Assembly (NCBI GenBank): GCA_963825615.1
Contig: CAWGTV010000010.1
Coordinates: 124,001 to 188,000 of the forward strand
DNA length: 64,000 bases
Reading direction: 5' to 3'
From: JAHEDT01 sp963825615
GTDB lineage: Bacteria > Desulfobacterota > Desulfuromonadia > Desulfuromonadales > BM103
Made by a program: the position numbers and the translations under genes. The notes below the pieces were generated by a model. The model searched no databases, was not told the origin of the DNA, and was given only the letters and a program-made list of their open reading frames with translations. Shown here piece by piece: positions 28,758 to 37,373 of the stretch; position 1 is the first letter of the stretch, and each line of letters starts with the position of its first letter.

Positions 28758-29672
28758 CTAACGCAGGACCAGGACCAGGGCAAAGAACGACAGCAGCGTG
28801 GTCCCGACCAGCACCTGTGGCACGCGGGGGAGCTTCAGGCGGGCCATGGTCGATTCAACGACTCCGATCAGCACGGCCAGCGCCAACAGCCCGGCAAGGA
28901 AAACCAGCAGGTCGAGGGCCATCGAGCCGGTCTGCAGCGGCAGGGCCACGCGCACCAGCAGAGCGCCCATCACCATCAGCTTCATGGCCGCTCCGTAGAG
29001 GATCATGCCGAAAGCAGGGCCGCTGTGGTCGAGGACCATCACCTCGTGAATCATGGTCAGTTCCAGGTGCGTGTTGGGATCATCAAAGGGGATGCGTGAA
29101 TTTTCCACCAGCAGCACTACGAACATGCAGACCGCGACAAGGCCCAGGACCGGCCCGCCACTCCCCTGCCATTGCACGGCCAGCTGCGGGCCGAGCATGG
29201 CACCGAGCACCAGGCTGTCGGCGCCGCGGGCCAGTACCAGCAGGGCGAACAGCAGGGTCGGCTCGGCCAGGCAGGAGAAGGTGACCTCGCGCGCCGCCCC
29301 CATCCCTTCGAAACTCGAGCCGGTGTCCAGCGCAGCGGCGGCGGTAAAGAACCTGGACAGGCCGAAGAGGTAGACGAGCAGGATCAGATCGCCGGTAAAC
29401 GAAATCGGCGCCGGCAGCCCGCCGAAGGGGATAAGCAGCACAGCCAGCAGCGGCACGACCATTCCGACCACCGGCCCGGCGAGAAAGACCCAGGTCGTGG
29501 TGCGACTGAACACGAAGCCCTTGCGCCAGAGACGGCCCAGATCGAAATAGGGCTGGAGCAACGGTGCCCCCTTGCGACCGGCAAAGAGGGCCTTGGTCTT
29601 GTTGATCACCCCGAGCAAGAGCGGAGCGAAGAGCAGCAGCACAGCGAGTTGCAGAAGAATCCGGCCAATCAT
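28758..29672 (-). CDS. Ehr complex NuoH-like membrane subunit (HyfC/HycD)
   Basis: 304 residues with about eight transmembrane helices. It contains the NuoH/HycD signatures GRKGAPLLQPYFDLGRLWRK and ENSRIPFDDPNTHLELTMIH with EVMVLDHSGP. The subunit anchors the peripheral arm to the membrane at the quinone/ion-coupling interface. AGGGAG precedes the ATG at 29672. The gene is intact. Confidence 0.92.
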   Translation of the reverse strand: MIGRILLQLAVLLLFAPLLLGVINKTKALFAGRKGAPLLQPYFDLGRLWRKGFVFSRTTTWVFLAGPVVGMVVPLLAVLLIPFGGLPAPISFTGDLILLVYLFGLSRFFTAAAALDTGSSFEGMGAAREVTFSCLAEPTLLFALLVLARGADSLVLGAMLGPQLAVQWQGSGGPVLGLVAVCMFVVLLVENSRIPFDDPNTHLELTMIHEVMVLDHSGPAFGMILYGAAMKLMVMGALLVRVALPLQTGSMALDLLVFLAGLLALAVLIGVVESTMARLKLPRVPQVLVGTTLLSFFALVLVLR

Positions 29673-29685
29673 CGATGTCTCCCTT

Positions 29686-31652
29686 TCAACGGCTCAGCAG
29701 GGCCAGCAGAACGACCAGGGTCAGGGCGATGTAGAGCAGATAGAAAGCGGCGACACCGTTCTGGATCAGCCGGCGCAACCGCAGGAAAAAGCAGGCTAAT
29801 CCTGCTGAACGCCGGGTTCAACGTCCGCTCGAGGACCAGGTCCGGGGTGTGACTGGAGAATTGCACATTGCCGGGGAAGAGACCGTCCACCCTCCCCCCG
29901 TGGCGTTCGCTCCAGAGACCAAAGCGGAACGTCCTGACCAGGCCGTCGGCAAAAGAGCTCGCGGTATACTGCATGCCGGAGTGCGGGAAACGGTAGCCGC
30001 ACCCCCAGGTTCCCTGGTCACGCGGCGTTGACGCGCTGCGCCGCCACAACCAACCGCCGACCAGCAGCAGCAGGACGATCAACAGCCAGCCGGCCAGGCT
30101 GATCGCGACCAGCGGCGCCAGGTTCCCGCCCAGCGGCGGCAAAGCCGCACTGCCCGTCCAGTCGCTTGCAGCCTGTTCCAGCAACGGCCGCAGGCTGGTC
30201 GGCAGCAGGCCGATCCAGATGCAGGCAAGGAGCAGGAGCGCCATCGGCCAGAGCATGGTGCGCGGCGCCTCGTGTGCTGCGCCTGCCGAGGGGGTGCGCG
30301 GTTCACCCAGGAAGCTCACGCCGAACACCTTGACGAAACAGGCCAGCGCCAAACCGCCGATCAGTGCCAGCGCGGGGGCAGCGAGCAGGGAAAGCGTCAG
30401 CGCAGACCCGGGACGGCCGATGGAGTCAAATGCCGCGAGATAGATCAGCCATTCGCTGACAAAGCCGTTGAAACGGCGGCAGCCCGCTGATCGCCACGGC
30501 GCCGCCGAGGAAGAACAGGCCGGTCCAGCGCTGGCGTTTGAGCAACCCGCCGTAATGATCGATCTCGCGGCTGCCGACGGCATGGATGACCGAACCGGCG
30601 CTCAAAAACAACAGCGCTTTGAACAAGCCGTGGTTGGCAACATGCAGCAGGCATCCGGACAGGCCAAGCACCACCAGCGTCGGCTGCCCGTAACTGCGCC
30701 CGAGCAGGGCCAGGCCAAGACCGATGGCGATGATGCCGATATTCTCGACGCTGTGATAGGCAAGCAGTCGCTTGATGTCATGTTGGGCGATGGCCAGCGC
30801 CACGCCGAGGATTCCGGAGACAATCCCGAGCAGCAGGACGGTCCACCCCCACCAGGGGGGGATTTCGGCAAAAAACGAGGTCAGTCGTACCAACCCGTAA
30901 ATGCCGGTCTTGATCATCACGCCCGAGAGCAGTGCCGAAGCATGGCTTGGGGCAGCAGCGTGGGCCCCGGGGAGCCAGACATGCAGTGGCATGAGTCCGG
31001 CCTTCATGCCGAAGCCGAAGAGGCCGAGCAGAAAAATCAAGGCACTCCCGGCGGCCGGGAGGCTCGCGGCGGCCGGGAACAGCATCGATCCGGAAGCGAG
31101 TTCCAGCGTGATGAAGAGACCGAACAGGGCCAGGGTGCCGCAGTGGGTGGCGACCAGATAGACGTAACCCGCCCGACGTACTTCTTCCTGGCGATCTTGC
31201 GTGGTGATCAGGAAATAGCCGGACAGGGCCATGATTTCCCAGGCAAGCAGGAACAGCACGCCGTTGCGCGCGGTCAAAAGCAGGAGCATTGCGGCGCTAA
31301 TCAATCCGTAGAAGAAGCGCAGCTTGCGCCCGGAGCCGGGATTCTGTTGTTGCGGCCAGTAGCCGAGCCCGTAAACCGAACCGGCACCGACAATCAGCAG
31401 CAGCGGAGCGATGAAGATTGCCGAGAGGTGGTCCATCTGCAGCACGAAACGACCGGCCGGGACCGCCCATGACCAGGAGAGCGCCTGCGACGAGTCGTTT
31501 CCCGTGACCAGCAGAGACCAGGCACAGACAAAAGTCCCGGCAAGGACCAGCGAGCAAGTGCAGCGCTCCGCGCCACCACCCTCCCGGCGCGCCAAGAGGC
31601 CGGGAATTCCGGAGGCTGCAATGAGAAGCAATCCCGACAAGAACCAGATCAT
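29686..31652 (-). CDS. Ehr complex antiporter-like subunit (HyfB/NuoL-like), two apparent frameshifts
   Basis: The first 400 residues (frame from 31652, MIWFLSGLLLIAASGIPGLL) include the antiporter core: LLAWEIMALSGYFLITTQDR, FGFGMKAGLMPLHVWLPGAH, and KRLLAYHSVENIGIIAIGLG. The frame then needs one base removed at the A-run 30471-30473, giving SGLPPFNGFVSEWLIYLAAF. It needs another removed at the A-run 29786-29790, giving LRLRRLIQNGVAAFYLLYIA and a stop at 29686. The restored length of about 655 residues matches HyfB/HycC. It is the first gene of the Ehr operon. Confidence 0.88.
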
Positions 31653-31772
31653 GTCAACCCCTTCCCCGGCCCTTGGCGCAGAAACAGTTGGGATGTGCCC
31701 TGCAGGTTACCGGCAGAGAACAACGTGCGTGAACGCGGCAGACGCCGCTGGCGGCCGAGACGCAGGGGCTTT

Positions 31773-32463
31773 TCATACCGACTTCCGGCTGTGCAAGCGT
31801 GCTTCGATGCGTTTTACCGCGCTGAAGATCTTCTCACGGTTCGCCTGTGCCTGGAGGAGCTTGCGCAAACTGTTGTCGCGCAGCACAAAACCCAGCAGGG
31901 CAAGAAGATGGAGATGGGTACGCAGATTGGGGGCAATCAGAGGAAAGAGGACCTGCACCGGTTCGCCGTCAAAACTGCCGAATTCAATCGCCTGATCAAG
32001 AAAACAAAGGGCAACGACCGGCCTGGAAATGTGCAGTAACTCGGGGTTGCGTGGGTGGGGAATCGCGATGCCGTTGCCGATGGACGTCGAAGCCAGCCTT
32101 TCCCGTGCAAGCAGCGCCTGACGGAGGACTTTGCGATCTGACTTCATCCGGCAGCCGCAGATGATCGACGGCGTCGACCAAGACCGCGTCCTTGCTCGCG
32201 CCTTCGATGCGGTAATAAACACCGCCGGCCGCGAGGGCTTCGCTCAATGTCGGCAGTGGCCGCTCATCGACCGGCTCACCGAAGCTGACCGGATTGACAC
32301 CGATGCGGCGCGAGGTTGCCCATTCGATCAGTTCCGCACGATTGAACCGGTAAAACCCGTGAATCCGGTATGACGGGATGATCTCCTGGTTGATCCAGCG
32401 GTAAATCGTCTTCTCGGAAACGGAGAGCAGCCTGGCGGCATCCTTCACCGATAGATTCATCAT
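31773..32463 (-). CDS. HTH (excisionase-type) - PTS EIIA fusion regulator, one apparent frameshift
   Basis: The N-terminal part (frame from 32463) is a MerR/excisionase-type helix-turn-helix: DAARLLSVSEKTIYRWINQE, then IPSYRIHGFYRFNRAELIEW. The C-terminal part, in the next frame (about 32140-31773), is a PTS EIIA(Ntr/Fru) domain: the phosphorylatable histidine in GIAIPHPRNPELL, then LFPLIAPNLRTHLHLLALLG. One extra base near 32140 (GATGAAGTC) separates them; joined, the protein has about 229 residues. AGGGG precedes the ATG pair at 32463. It stands 120 bp upstream of the Ehr operon on the same strand and is its obvious candidate regulator. Confidence 0.85.
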
Positions 32464-32491
32464 TAACCCCTGTGTCAATTATGCCCTTGAG

Positions 32492-32534
32492 TGGACATTA
32501 TTGGACATTAAACGAATTAAGGGCGAGTTGTCAA
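32492..32534 (-). promoter_or_regulatory. Candidate promoter and 10-bp-spaced direct repeat before the HTH-EIIA gene
   Basis: On the minus strand a perfect TTGACA (32534-32529) is followed by an 18-bp spacer and TAATGT. Overlapping the -10 region are two copies of TGGACATTA (plus strand 32492-32500 and 32502-32510), spaced exactly one helical turn apart. The arrangement fits autoregulation by a winged-HTH protein. Promoter strength and regulator binding are inference. Confidence 0.45.
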
Positions 32535-32684
32535 CGCTCATCAAACGGTGTGTTGTGTACAGGCCAGCGCGCAGACACCGGCCACAGGAACGCCGCATTG
32601 TACTTGGAGACAGAAGGTGCCGGCATCGGTAGTCAAGCCGTCAGAAATCCGGACAGGGGCTTATAGAGGTCGCGCTTTGTTTGC

Positions 32685-33608
32685 TTATGATGGAGAAGAA
32701 CGAGCTAAGTCTTGGGACGGCAATTGCTCAGGAAGGGGCTTCGGCCTCTTTAGCGCCAAATAATTGCCCAGCAGAATCAAGAGGACACCACAGGCGGCCG
32801 GCAGTGACCAGCGGTAGCCTTCCCAGAGCGTGGACAGTGCGAGGGCGACCACCGGAAAGAGAAGTGTGGCGTAGGCGGCACGGCCGGGACCGATGCGCCC
32901 GACCAGGGTGAGATAGCAGCCAAAGGCGATCACCGAGCCGAACAGCGCGAGGTATACCAGGGAGAGCAGGTACGATGTCGAAAGGTCGAAGGACATGGGT
33001 GTTCCGCTAAGGATGACCAGGATGGCCATGAACAGCGAGCCATAGGCCATGCCGATCGCATTGCTCTGCACCACGGGGAGCCGGTGGCGCTGGTTGCGGG
33101 CCGAGACGATATTGCCGAGGGACGCCAGGTAGGTGGCTGCGAAGCTCAGCAGAAGGCCGTTCATCACCCGGCCGGAGAAATTCACCGCAGCCATTTCCGG
33201 CCAGAAGAGCAACGTCAGGCCGAGCAACCCGAGGGCCGCACCCCACAGTACTTTCAGCTCAATCTGCGTGCCGAGAAACAATCTCCCATTGAGCAAATTC
33301 ATGACCACGATCGTTGAGAAGACCACGGCCGCTAGGCCGCTGGTGATCTGCAGTTCGGCCAGGTAGAAGAGCAGATAGTTCATGGCGAAGAGGAGCACCC
33401 CCTGAATGGCGAGAAACCCGTGGGCCCCTCGGGAAAAGCGCAGAGGGAGCTGGCGTACCAGACACCAGGCGAACAGTATCAATGATGCCAGGGCAAAGCG
33501 GTAGGCCACCGACAGTGCTGGGTCGACGGTGCCGAGCTGGAACTTGATGCCGAGCCATGTGGACCCCCAGATCAGGATCGTGATCAGGTAAAAGAGCGTG
33601 TTGGCCAT
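32685..33608 (-). CDS. EamA/DMT-family transporter
   Basis: 307 residues, ten predicted transmembrane helices in two EamA repeats. The first begins LFYLITILIWGSTWLGIKFQ; the second contains GSVIAFGCYLTLVGRIGPGR. Members export amino acids or other small metabolites. The ATG at 33608 lies only two bases after the MocR stop, so the two genes form an operon. Substrate unknown; the coupling with a PLP-binding regulator makes an amine or amino acid plausible. Confidence 0.88.
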   Translation of the reverse strand: MANTLFYLITILIWGSTWLGIKFQLGTVDPALSVAYRFALASLILFAWCLVRQLPLRFSRGAHGFLAIQGVLLFAMNYLLFYLAELQITSGLAAVVFSTIVVMNLLNGRLFLGTQIELKVLWGAALGLLGLTLLFWPEMAAVNFSGRVMNGLLLSFAATYLASLGNIVSARNQRHRLPVVQSNAIGMAYGSLFMAILVILSGTPMSFDLSTSYLLSLVYLALFGSVIAFGCYLTLVGRIGPGRAAYATLLFPVVALALSTLWEGYRWSLPAACGVLLILLGNYLALKRPKPLPEQLPSQDLARSSPS

Positions 33609-33610
33609 GA

Positions 33611-35074
33611 TCAACGTTCCGGTGTATTTGCTAGTTGTTCTGCAGCCAGACGACCGAGGGTGTCTATAGCGACCTCGACGGCTGGATTCCACCGGGCCGC
33701 ATTGAGTCGGATACAGTTGAGGTACTTGCCATCGACCGAAAAGATTGACCCTGGGGCAATCGTGATTCCCACGGATTTGGCTTTCCTGTAAAGGACCAGT
33801 GAATCAATCTCGACCGGCATTTCCACCCAGAGGACAAAACCGCCCTGAGGGCGGGAAACCCTCGTGCCCGGGGGGAAGGCTCGTCCGATGGCATCGCCCA
33901 TCTGGGCCGCCTGGCGTGCATAAACCCTGCGGATGGAACGCAAATGGTGCTCATAGCCGCCGTTGGCGAGGAACTCGGCAATCGCCAACTGGGTGGGGCT
34001 CGCGCAGGCGACGTTGGCCAGCATTTTGCCACGCTCGATCTGCTCCTGATAGCGACCGGCGGCGATCCAGCCGACCCGATAGCCGGGAGCCACGGTTTTG
34101 CTGAAAGAGGAACAAAGCAGCACATTGCCGGTTTTATCGAAAGACTTGGCCACGGAGGGCCGGTCATCGCTGTAGGAAAGGTCCCCGTAAATGTCGTCCT
34201 CAATGAGTGGAACCTGGTGTACTTCCAGCAAGCTCACCAGGCGGCATTTGTCTTCATCGGACATGCGGCTGCCAAGCGGGTTGTTGAAGTTGGAGAGAAC
34301 GATACACGCCTTGACCTCACCGGTATTGCGCTCCAGGGCATACTCGAGTGCTTCCAGGCTGATGCCTCCGCGCGGCGAAGCGGGGATCTCCAGCGCCTTG
34401 AGCCCGAGGTCCTGAATCATCTGCAGGAAATTGAAGTAGACCGGCGTCTCGATCGCCACCGCGTCACCCGGCCGACACAAAGCACGCAACGCCAGGACGA
34501 CGGCTTCGACACAACCGGACGTGATCACGATCTGATCCGGGCTGAGAGTGCAGCCGGAGAGCAGCAGGCGCTGGGCAATCTGTTTGCGCAGACGCAAATT
34601 CCCCGGCGGCAGTTCATATGCAACGGACTGCAGGGGGAAGCGGCGCGTTTCCCGGGCCAGCATGCGGTTGAGTTTTTCTATCGGCAGCAATTCCGGATTG
34701 GGTACGGCGATCCCCAACTGCAGCAGTTTGGGGTCGCGTAGGTCGTTCATGACAACCTGATACACCTTGGAAAGGCTGACTTCGGACGGATTTATGGCGG
34801 GATGGTCAAGGACAGGTTCTGCCGGCAACTCCGGGAGCCTGGCCCGCACGTAATAGCCGGACTGGGGACGGGCTTCGAGCAGGCGGCGATCTTCGAGCAG
34901 GCCGTAGGCTTCCTTGACCGTATTGATACTGACCTGCAACTGCTTGCTCAGGCTACGGATCGACGGGACACGGTCACCGGGACGCAGTGTCCCCTGCTCG
35001 ATCAGGTAACTGAGCTTGCCCGCCACTTCCTCGTAAAGCGGGGTCTTCACCTGGCGTACGCTGATGTCGTTCAT
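33611..35074 (-). CDS. MocR-type transcriptional regulator (GntR HTH - class I aminotransferase domain)
   Basis: 487 residues from the ATG at 35074, with AGGAGG upstream. Residues 8-75 are a GntR winged helix (PLYEEVAGKLSYLIEQGTLR, GDRVPSIRSLSKQLQVSINT). The rest is an aminotransferase fold with VITSGCVEAVVLALRALCRP, SNFNNPLG, EDDIYGDLSY and the PLP lysine in CSSFSKTVAPGYRVGW. MocR proteins use PLP or its adducts as effector. It is divergent from the DUF2917 gene; the shared intergenic region carries repeated AGATACAGT-like boxes. Confidence 0.92.
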   Translation of the reverse strand: MNDISVRQVKTPLYEEVAGKLSYLIEQGTLRPGDRVPSIRSLSKQLQVSINTVKEAYGLLEDRRLLEARPQSGYYVRARLPELPAEPVLDHPAINPSEVSLSKVYQVVMNDLRDPKLLQLGIAVPNPELLPIEKLNRMLARETRRFPLQSVAYELPPGNLRLRKQIAQRLLLSGCTLSPDQIVITSGCVEAVVLALRALCRPGDAVAIETPVYFNFLQMIQDLGLKALEIPASPRGGISLEALEYALERNTGEVKACIVLSNFNNPLGSRMSDEDKCRLVSLLEVHQVPLIEDDIYGDLSYSDDRPSVAKSFDKTGNVLLCSSFSKTVAPGYRVGWIAAGRYQEQIERGKMLANVACASPTQLAIAEFLANGGYEHHLRSIRRVYARQAAQMGDAIGRAFPPGTRVSRPQGGFVLWVEMPVEIDSLVLYRKAKSVGITIAPGSIFSVDGKYLNCIRLNAARWNPAVEVAIDTLGRLAAEQLANTPER

Positions 35075-35122
35075 GGCAGCCTCCTGATGAACTATTTGTA
35101 CCAGCTTATCCAGGGTTTCGAC

Positions 35123-35205
35123 AGATACAGTTCCCATGGACCTTAATGGTTACAGTTACGAAATAACCTATCTGTGTTGGTCACAATTGTAAAGGACTGT
35201 ATCTG
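35123..35205. promoter_or_regulatory. Candidate MocR operators (two direct, one inverted box)
   Basis: Between the divergent mocR-type and DUF2917 genes, AGATACAGTT (35123-35132) and GGTTACAGTT (35148-35157) are direct repeats 25 bp apart. An inverted copy, ACTGTATCT (35197-35205), lies further on. Mixed direct and inverted half-sites are what is known for operators of dimeric MocR/GntR regulators such as PdxR and GabR. Binding is inferred. Confidence 0.5.
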
Positions 35206-35256
35206 GCACCGAGCACTGAAGTGCGTTTCAATGCAATCATCAGAAAGGAGCACGCC

Positions 35257-35520
35257 ATGGAACTCTTGCTGAACAAACAGGAATTGCTCAATCTCGGTGC
35301 GAATCTGCGCGGCATCAAGATCGTTTGCCTGGAAGGACGCTGCTGGCTCACCCAAGCCGGCGACAGCCGGGATCATATCCTGCGCGCAGGGGGCACTTTT
35401 GCCATCACAGCCAACGGGCATCTGATGGTCACTGCCATGGATACGTGCCGCCTGAGGCTGAACGCCGAACAAAAATGCATCGGCCGTCGTGTGCCGTTAA
35501 AGCCTTTATTGGCCTGTTGA
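35257..35520 (+). CDS. DUF2917 protein
   Basis: 87 residues starting MELLLNKQELLNLGANLRGI, with AAAGGAG before the ATG. The core LEGRCWLTQAGDSRDHILRA followed by GGTFAITANGHLMVTAM is the DUF2917 pattern, a small cupin-like strand protein. The biochemical function is unknown. It is divergent from the MocR regulator and so may be its target. Confidence 0.8.
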   Translation: MELLLNKQELLNLGANLRGIKIVCLEGRCWLTQAGDSRDHILRAGGTFAITANGHLMVTAMDTCRLRLNAEQKCIGRRVPLKPLLAC

Positions 35521-35609
35521 ACAAAGGTTTGCTGCCGCCACTGCGTTCACGACCTATCGACCTGGCAGGGCATCCAACTGGCGGGATTGATACAATTGTT
35601 GCAAATCAC

Positions 35610-35637
35610 TTGACTTTTACTTTTCAAACCTGATACT
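35610..35637 (+). promoter_or_regulatory. Candidate sigma-70 promoter upstream of the RNA helicase
   Basis: TTGACT (35610-35615), a 16-bp spacer, and GATACT (35632-35637). A transcript starting around 35644 would read through the strong hairpin at 35721-35748 before reaching the helicase ATG at 35831. Confidence 0.45.
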
Positions 35638-35718
35638 GTGCGGAAATTGTTGCTGAGCCAAACTATTGCGCATGCAGTAACGCCAAACCGCTGTTCCAAG
35701 ATTGAAAAGACATTATTC

Positions 35719-35748
35719 AAGGCTCCGGAATATTCCGGAGCCTTTTCT
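35719..35748 (+). terminator. Strong intrinsic terminator in the helicase leader
   Basis: AAGGCTCCGGAATATTCCGGAGCC followed by TTTTCT: a near-perfect stem of about 10 bp with a T-run. It lies about 200 bp after the DUF2917 stop and about 83 bp before the DEAD-box helicase start. It either ends a small RNA of about 100 nt made from the promoter near 35610, or acts as an attenuator for the helicase. Confidence 0.75.
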
Positions 35749-35830
35749 ATTCAAAGCCAGTCCGTGAATGTCAGATCACTCGTTACAGTCCAATCCAGCT
35801 CATTCGGACCGGCTATCATTAAAGGAATAT

Positions 35831-37081
35831 ATGCATTTCGACAGTTTCAATCTTCACCCCAAGATCACCGCCGGAGTTGTTGCCGCAGGATTTACCATCC
35901 CGACTCCGATCCAGACAGAATCCATTCCAAAGATCATGCAGCATCACGACGTCATGGGGCTGGCCCAAACCGGGACCGGCAAAACCGCGGCGTTCGGCCT
36001 GCCGATCCTCCACCGACTGATGGAAGGACGGCGCGGCTGCGTACGTGCCCTGATCGTTGCCCCGACCCGCGAACTCGCTGAGCAGATTCACGTCGCGCTC
36101 AGTCAGCTCGGCAAACAGAGCGGCCTGCGCAGCGTCACCATCTACGGCGGTGTCGGCATCAACCCGCAGATCGCCAAACTCAGAAGCGGCGCCGAGATCG
36201 TCGTCGCCTGCCCGGGGCGCCTGCTCGACCATATCAAACAATCGACCATCGACCTGTCCCATGTGGAGGTCCTGGTCCTCGATGAGGCCGACCGCATGTT
36301 CGACATGGGCTTTCTGCCTGACATCCGGCGCATCATCAAATGCCTGCCGGCAAAACGCCAGACCCTGCTCTTCTCGGCAACCATGCCGAAGGAAATCCGT
36401 CATCTGGCCAACGAAGCGTTGACCAACCCCGTAACGATCCAGGTCGACACCGTCACTTCGGCCGCAACTGTCAGCCACGCCCTCTACCCGGTGGGTCAGC
36501 ATCTGAAAACGGACCTGCTGCTGAAATTGCTGCAGCAGACCGATACCGAATCGGTGTTGGTCTTCACCCGCACCAAGCACCGTGCCAAGCGCCTCGGCGA
36601 AAAGCTCATCAGCAGCGGGTACCGGGCCGCCTCCCTGCAGGGGAACCTGTCCCAGTCCCGCCGTCAGGCGGCCTTGGACGGTTTCCGTGACGGCAGCGTC
36701 CAGGTCCTGGTGGCAACCGACATTGCGGCTCGCGGCATCGATGTCTCGCAGATTTCCCACGTGATCAATTTCGATATGCCCGATACGGCCGAGGCCTATA
36801 TCCACCGGATCGGCCGCACCGGTCGTGCCGCCCGCACCGGCGACGCCTTCACCATGGTCACCGCTGAAGACGGCCTGATGGTGCGTACCATCGAGCGTGC
36901 CCTCGGCTGCCAACTGGAGTGCCGCACCCTGGGCGACTTCAACTACAGCGTAGCGGCCCCCGAGCGCCCTGCACAGCCGGCGCGCCGCCCGATGCGGGCC
37001 ATGCCACGGGCCAAAACGCAAAGGATCCAGGGCAAACGGTCATCGTCCAGCAACAGGGCCGCCAGCAGCGCCCAAAGGTAA
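35831..37081 (+). CDS. DEAD-box ATP-dependent RNA helicase, RhlE-like
   Basis: 416 residues. The motifs are in order: Q motif (GFTIPTPIQTESIP), I (AQTGTGKTAAF), Ia (PTRELAEQI), Ib (CPGRLLDH), II (VLDEADRMFDMGF), III (SATMP), then IV-VI with VATDIAARGIDVSQI and HRIGRTGRAARTGDA. A short basic C-terminal tail (RPMRAMPRAKTQRIQGKRSS) is typical of RhlE. I chose the ATG at 35831, preceded by AAAGGA; the frame is open upstream but runs across the leader terminator region. It remodels RNA in ribosome assembly or decay. Confidence 0.92.
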   Translation: MHFDSFNLHPKITAGVVAAGFTIPTPIQTESIPKIMQHHDVMGLAQTGTGKTAAFGLPILHRLMEGRRGCVRALIVAPTRELAEQIHVALSQLGKQSGLRSVTIYGGVGINPQIAKLRSGAEIVVACPGRLLDHIKQSTIDLSHVEVLVLDEADRMFDMGFLPDIRRIIKCLPAKRQTLLFSATMPKEIRHLANEALTNPVTIQVDTVTSAATVSHALYPVGQHLKTDLLLKLLQQTDTESVLVFTRTKHRAKRLGEKLISSGYRAASLQGNLSQSRRQAALDGFRDGSVQVLVATDIAARGIDVSQISHVINFDMPDTAEAYIHRIGRTGRAARTGDAFTMVTAEDGLMVRTIERALGCQLECRTLGDFNYSVAAPERPAQPARRPMRAMPRAKTQRIQGKRSSSSNRAASSAQR

Positions 37082-37093
37082 TAGAGAGAGATA

Positions 37094-37131
37094 TCTAAGC
37101 CCACAGATGCTTGTGGGCTTAGATTATTTTT
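37094..37131 (+). terminator. Intrinsic terminator after the RNA helicase
   Basis: TCTAAGCCCACA - six-base loop - TGTGGGCTTAGA is a perfect 12-bp stem followed by TTATTTTTC. It ends the helicase transcript, 12 bases past its stop codon. Confidence 0.9.
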
Positions 37132-37174
37132 CAGTCTGCTAACCGACTTTATTGTGGATGGAAAGGATAACCAG

Positions 37175-37303
37175 ATGGCCAAAAAACCAAACTACGGCTT
37201 CGAGAAACGCCAGAAGGAAATCGCCAGGAAAGCCAAGCAGGATGAGAAAAACAAGCGTAAGCTGGAAGAAAAAACCGACGAATCGGCAAACGTGGACGAG
37301 TAG
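37175..37303 (+). CDS. Small basic/charged protein (42 residues)
   Basis: ATG at 37175, with AAAGGA upstream; stop TAG at 37301-37303. The product starts MAKKPNYGFEKRQKEIARKA and continues as a highly charged helix (KQDEKNKRKLEEKTDE). Short proteins with an NYGFEKRQKE-like start recur in proteobacterial genomes as unnamed hypotheticals, to my recollection. The pattern suggests a coiled, possibly nucleic-acid-associated peptide. The function is unknown. Confidence 0.7.
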   Translation: MAKKPNYGFEKRQKEIARKAKQDEKNKRKLEEKTDESANVDE

Positions 37304-37373
37304 CGTTTCTTTTACGCAACACACAGCCCTGATCTGATCGCGGGCGCGGTCAGATCAGGGCAGATCAATGCAA

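Noticed and set aside
35819..37021. 400-residue minus-strand open frame
   Set aside because: Antisense to the DEAD-box helicase with all motifs.
37327..37360. Hairpin CCCTGATCTGA/TCAGATCAGGG as a terminator after the microprotein
   Set aside because: Stem is good but no T-run follows on either strand, so I do not call it a terminator.
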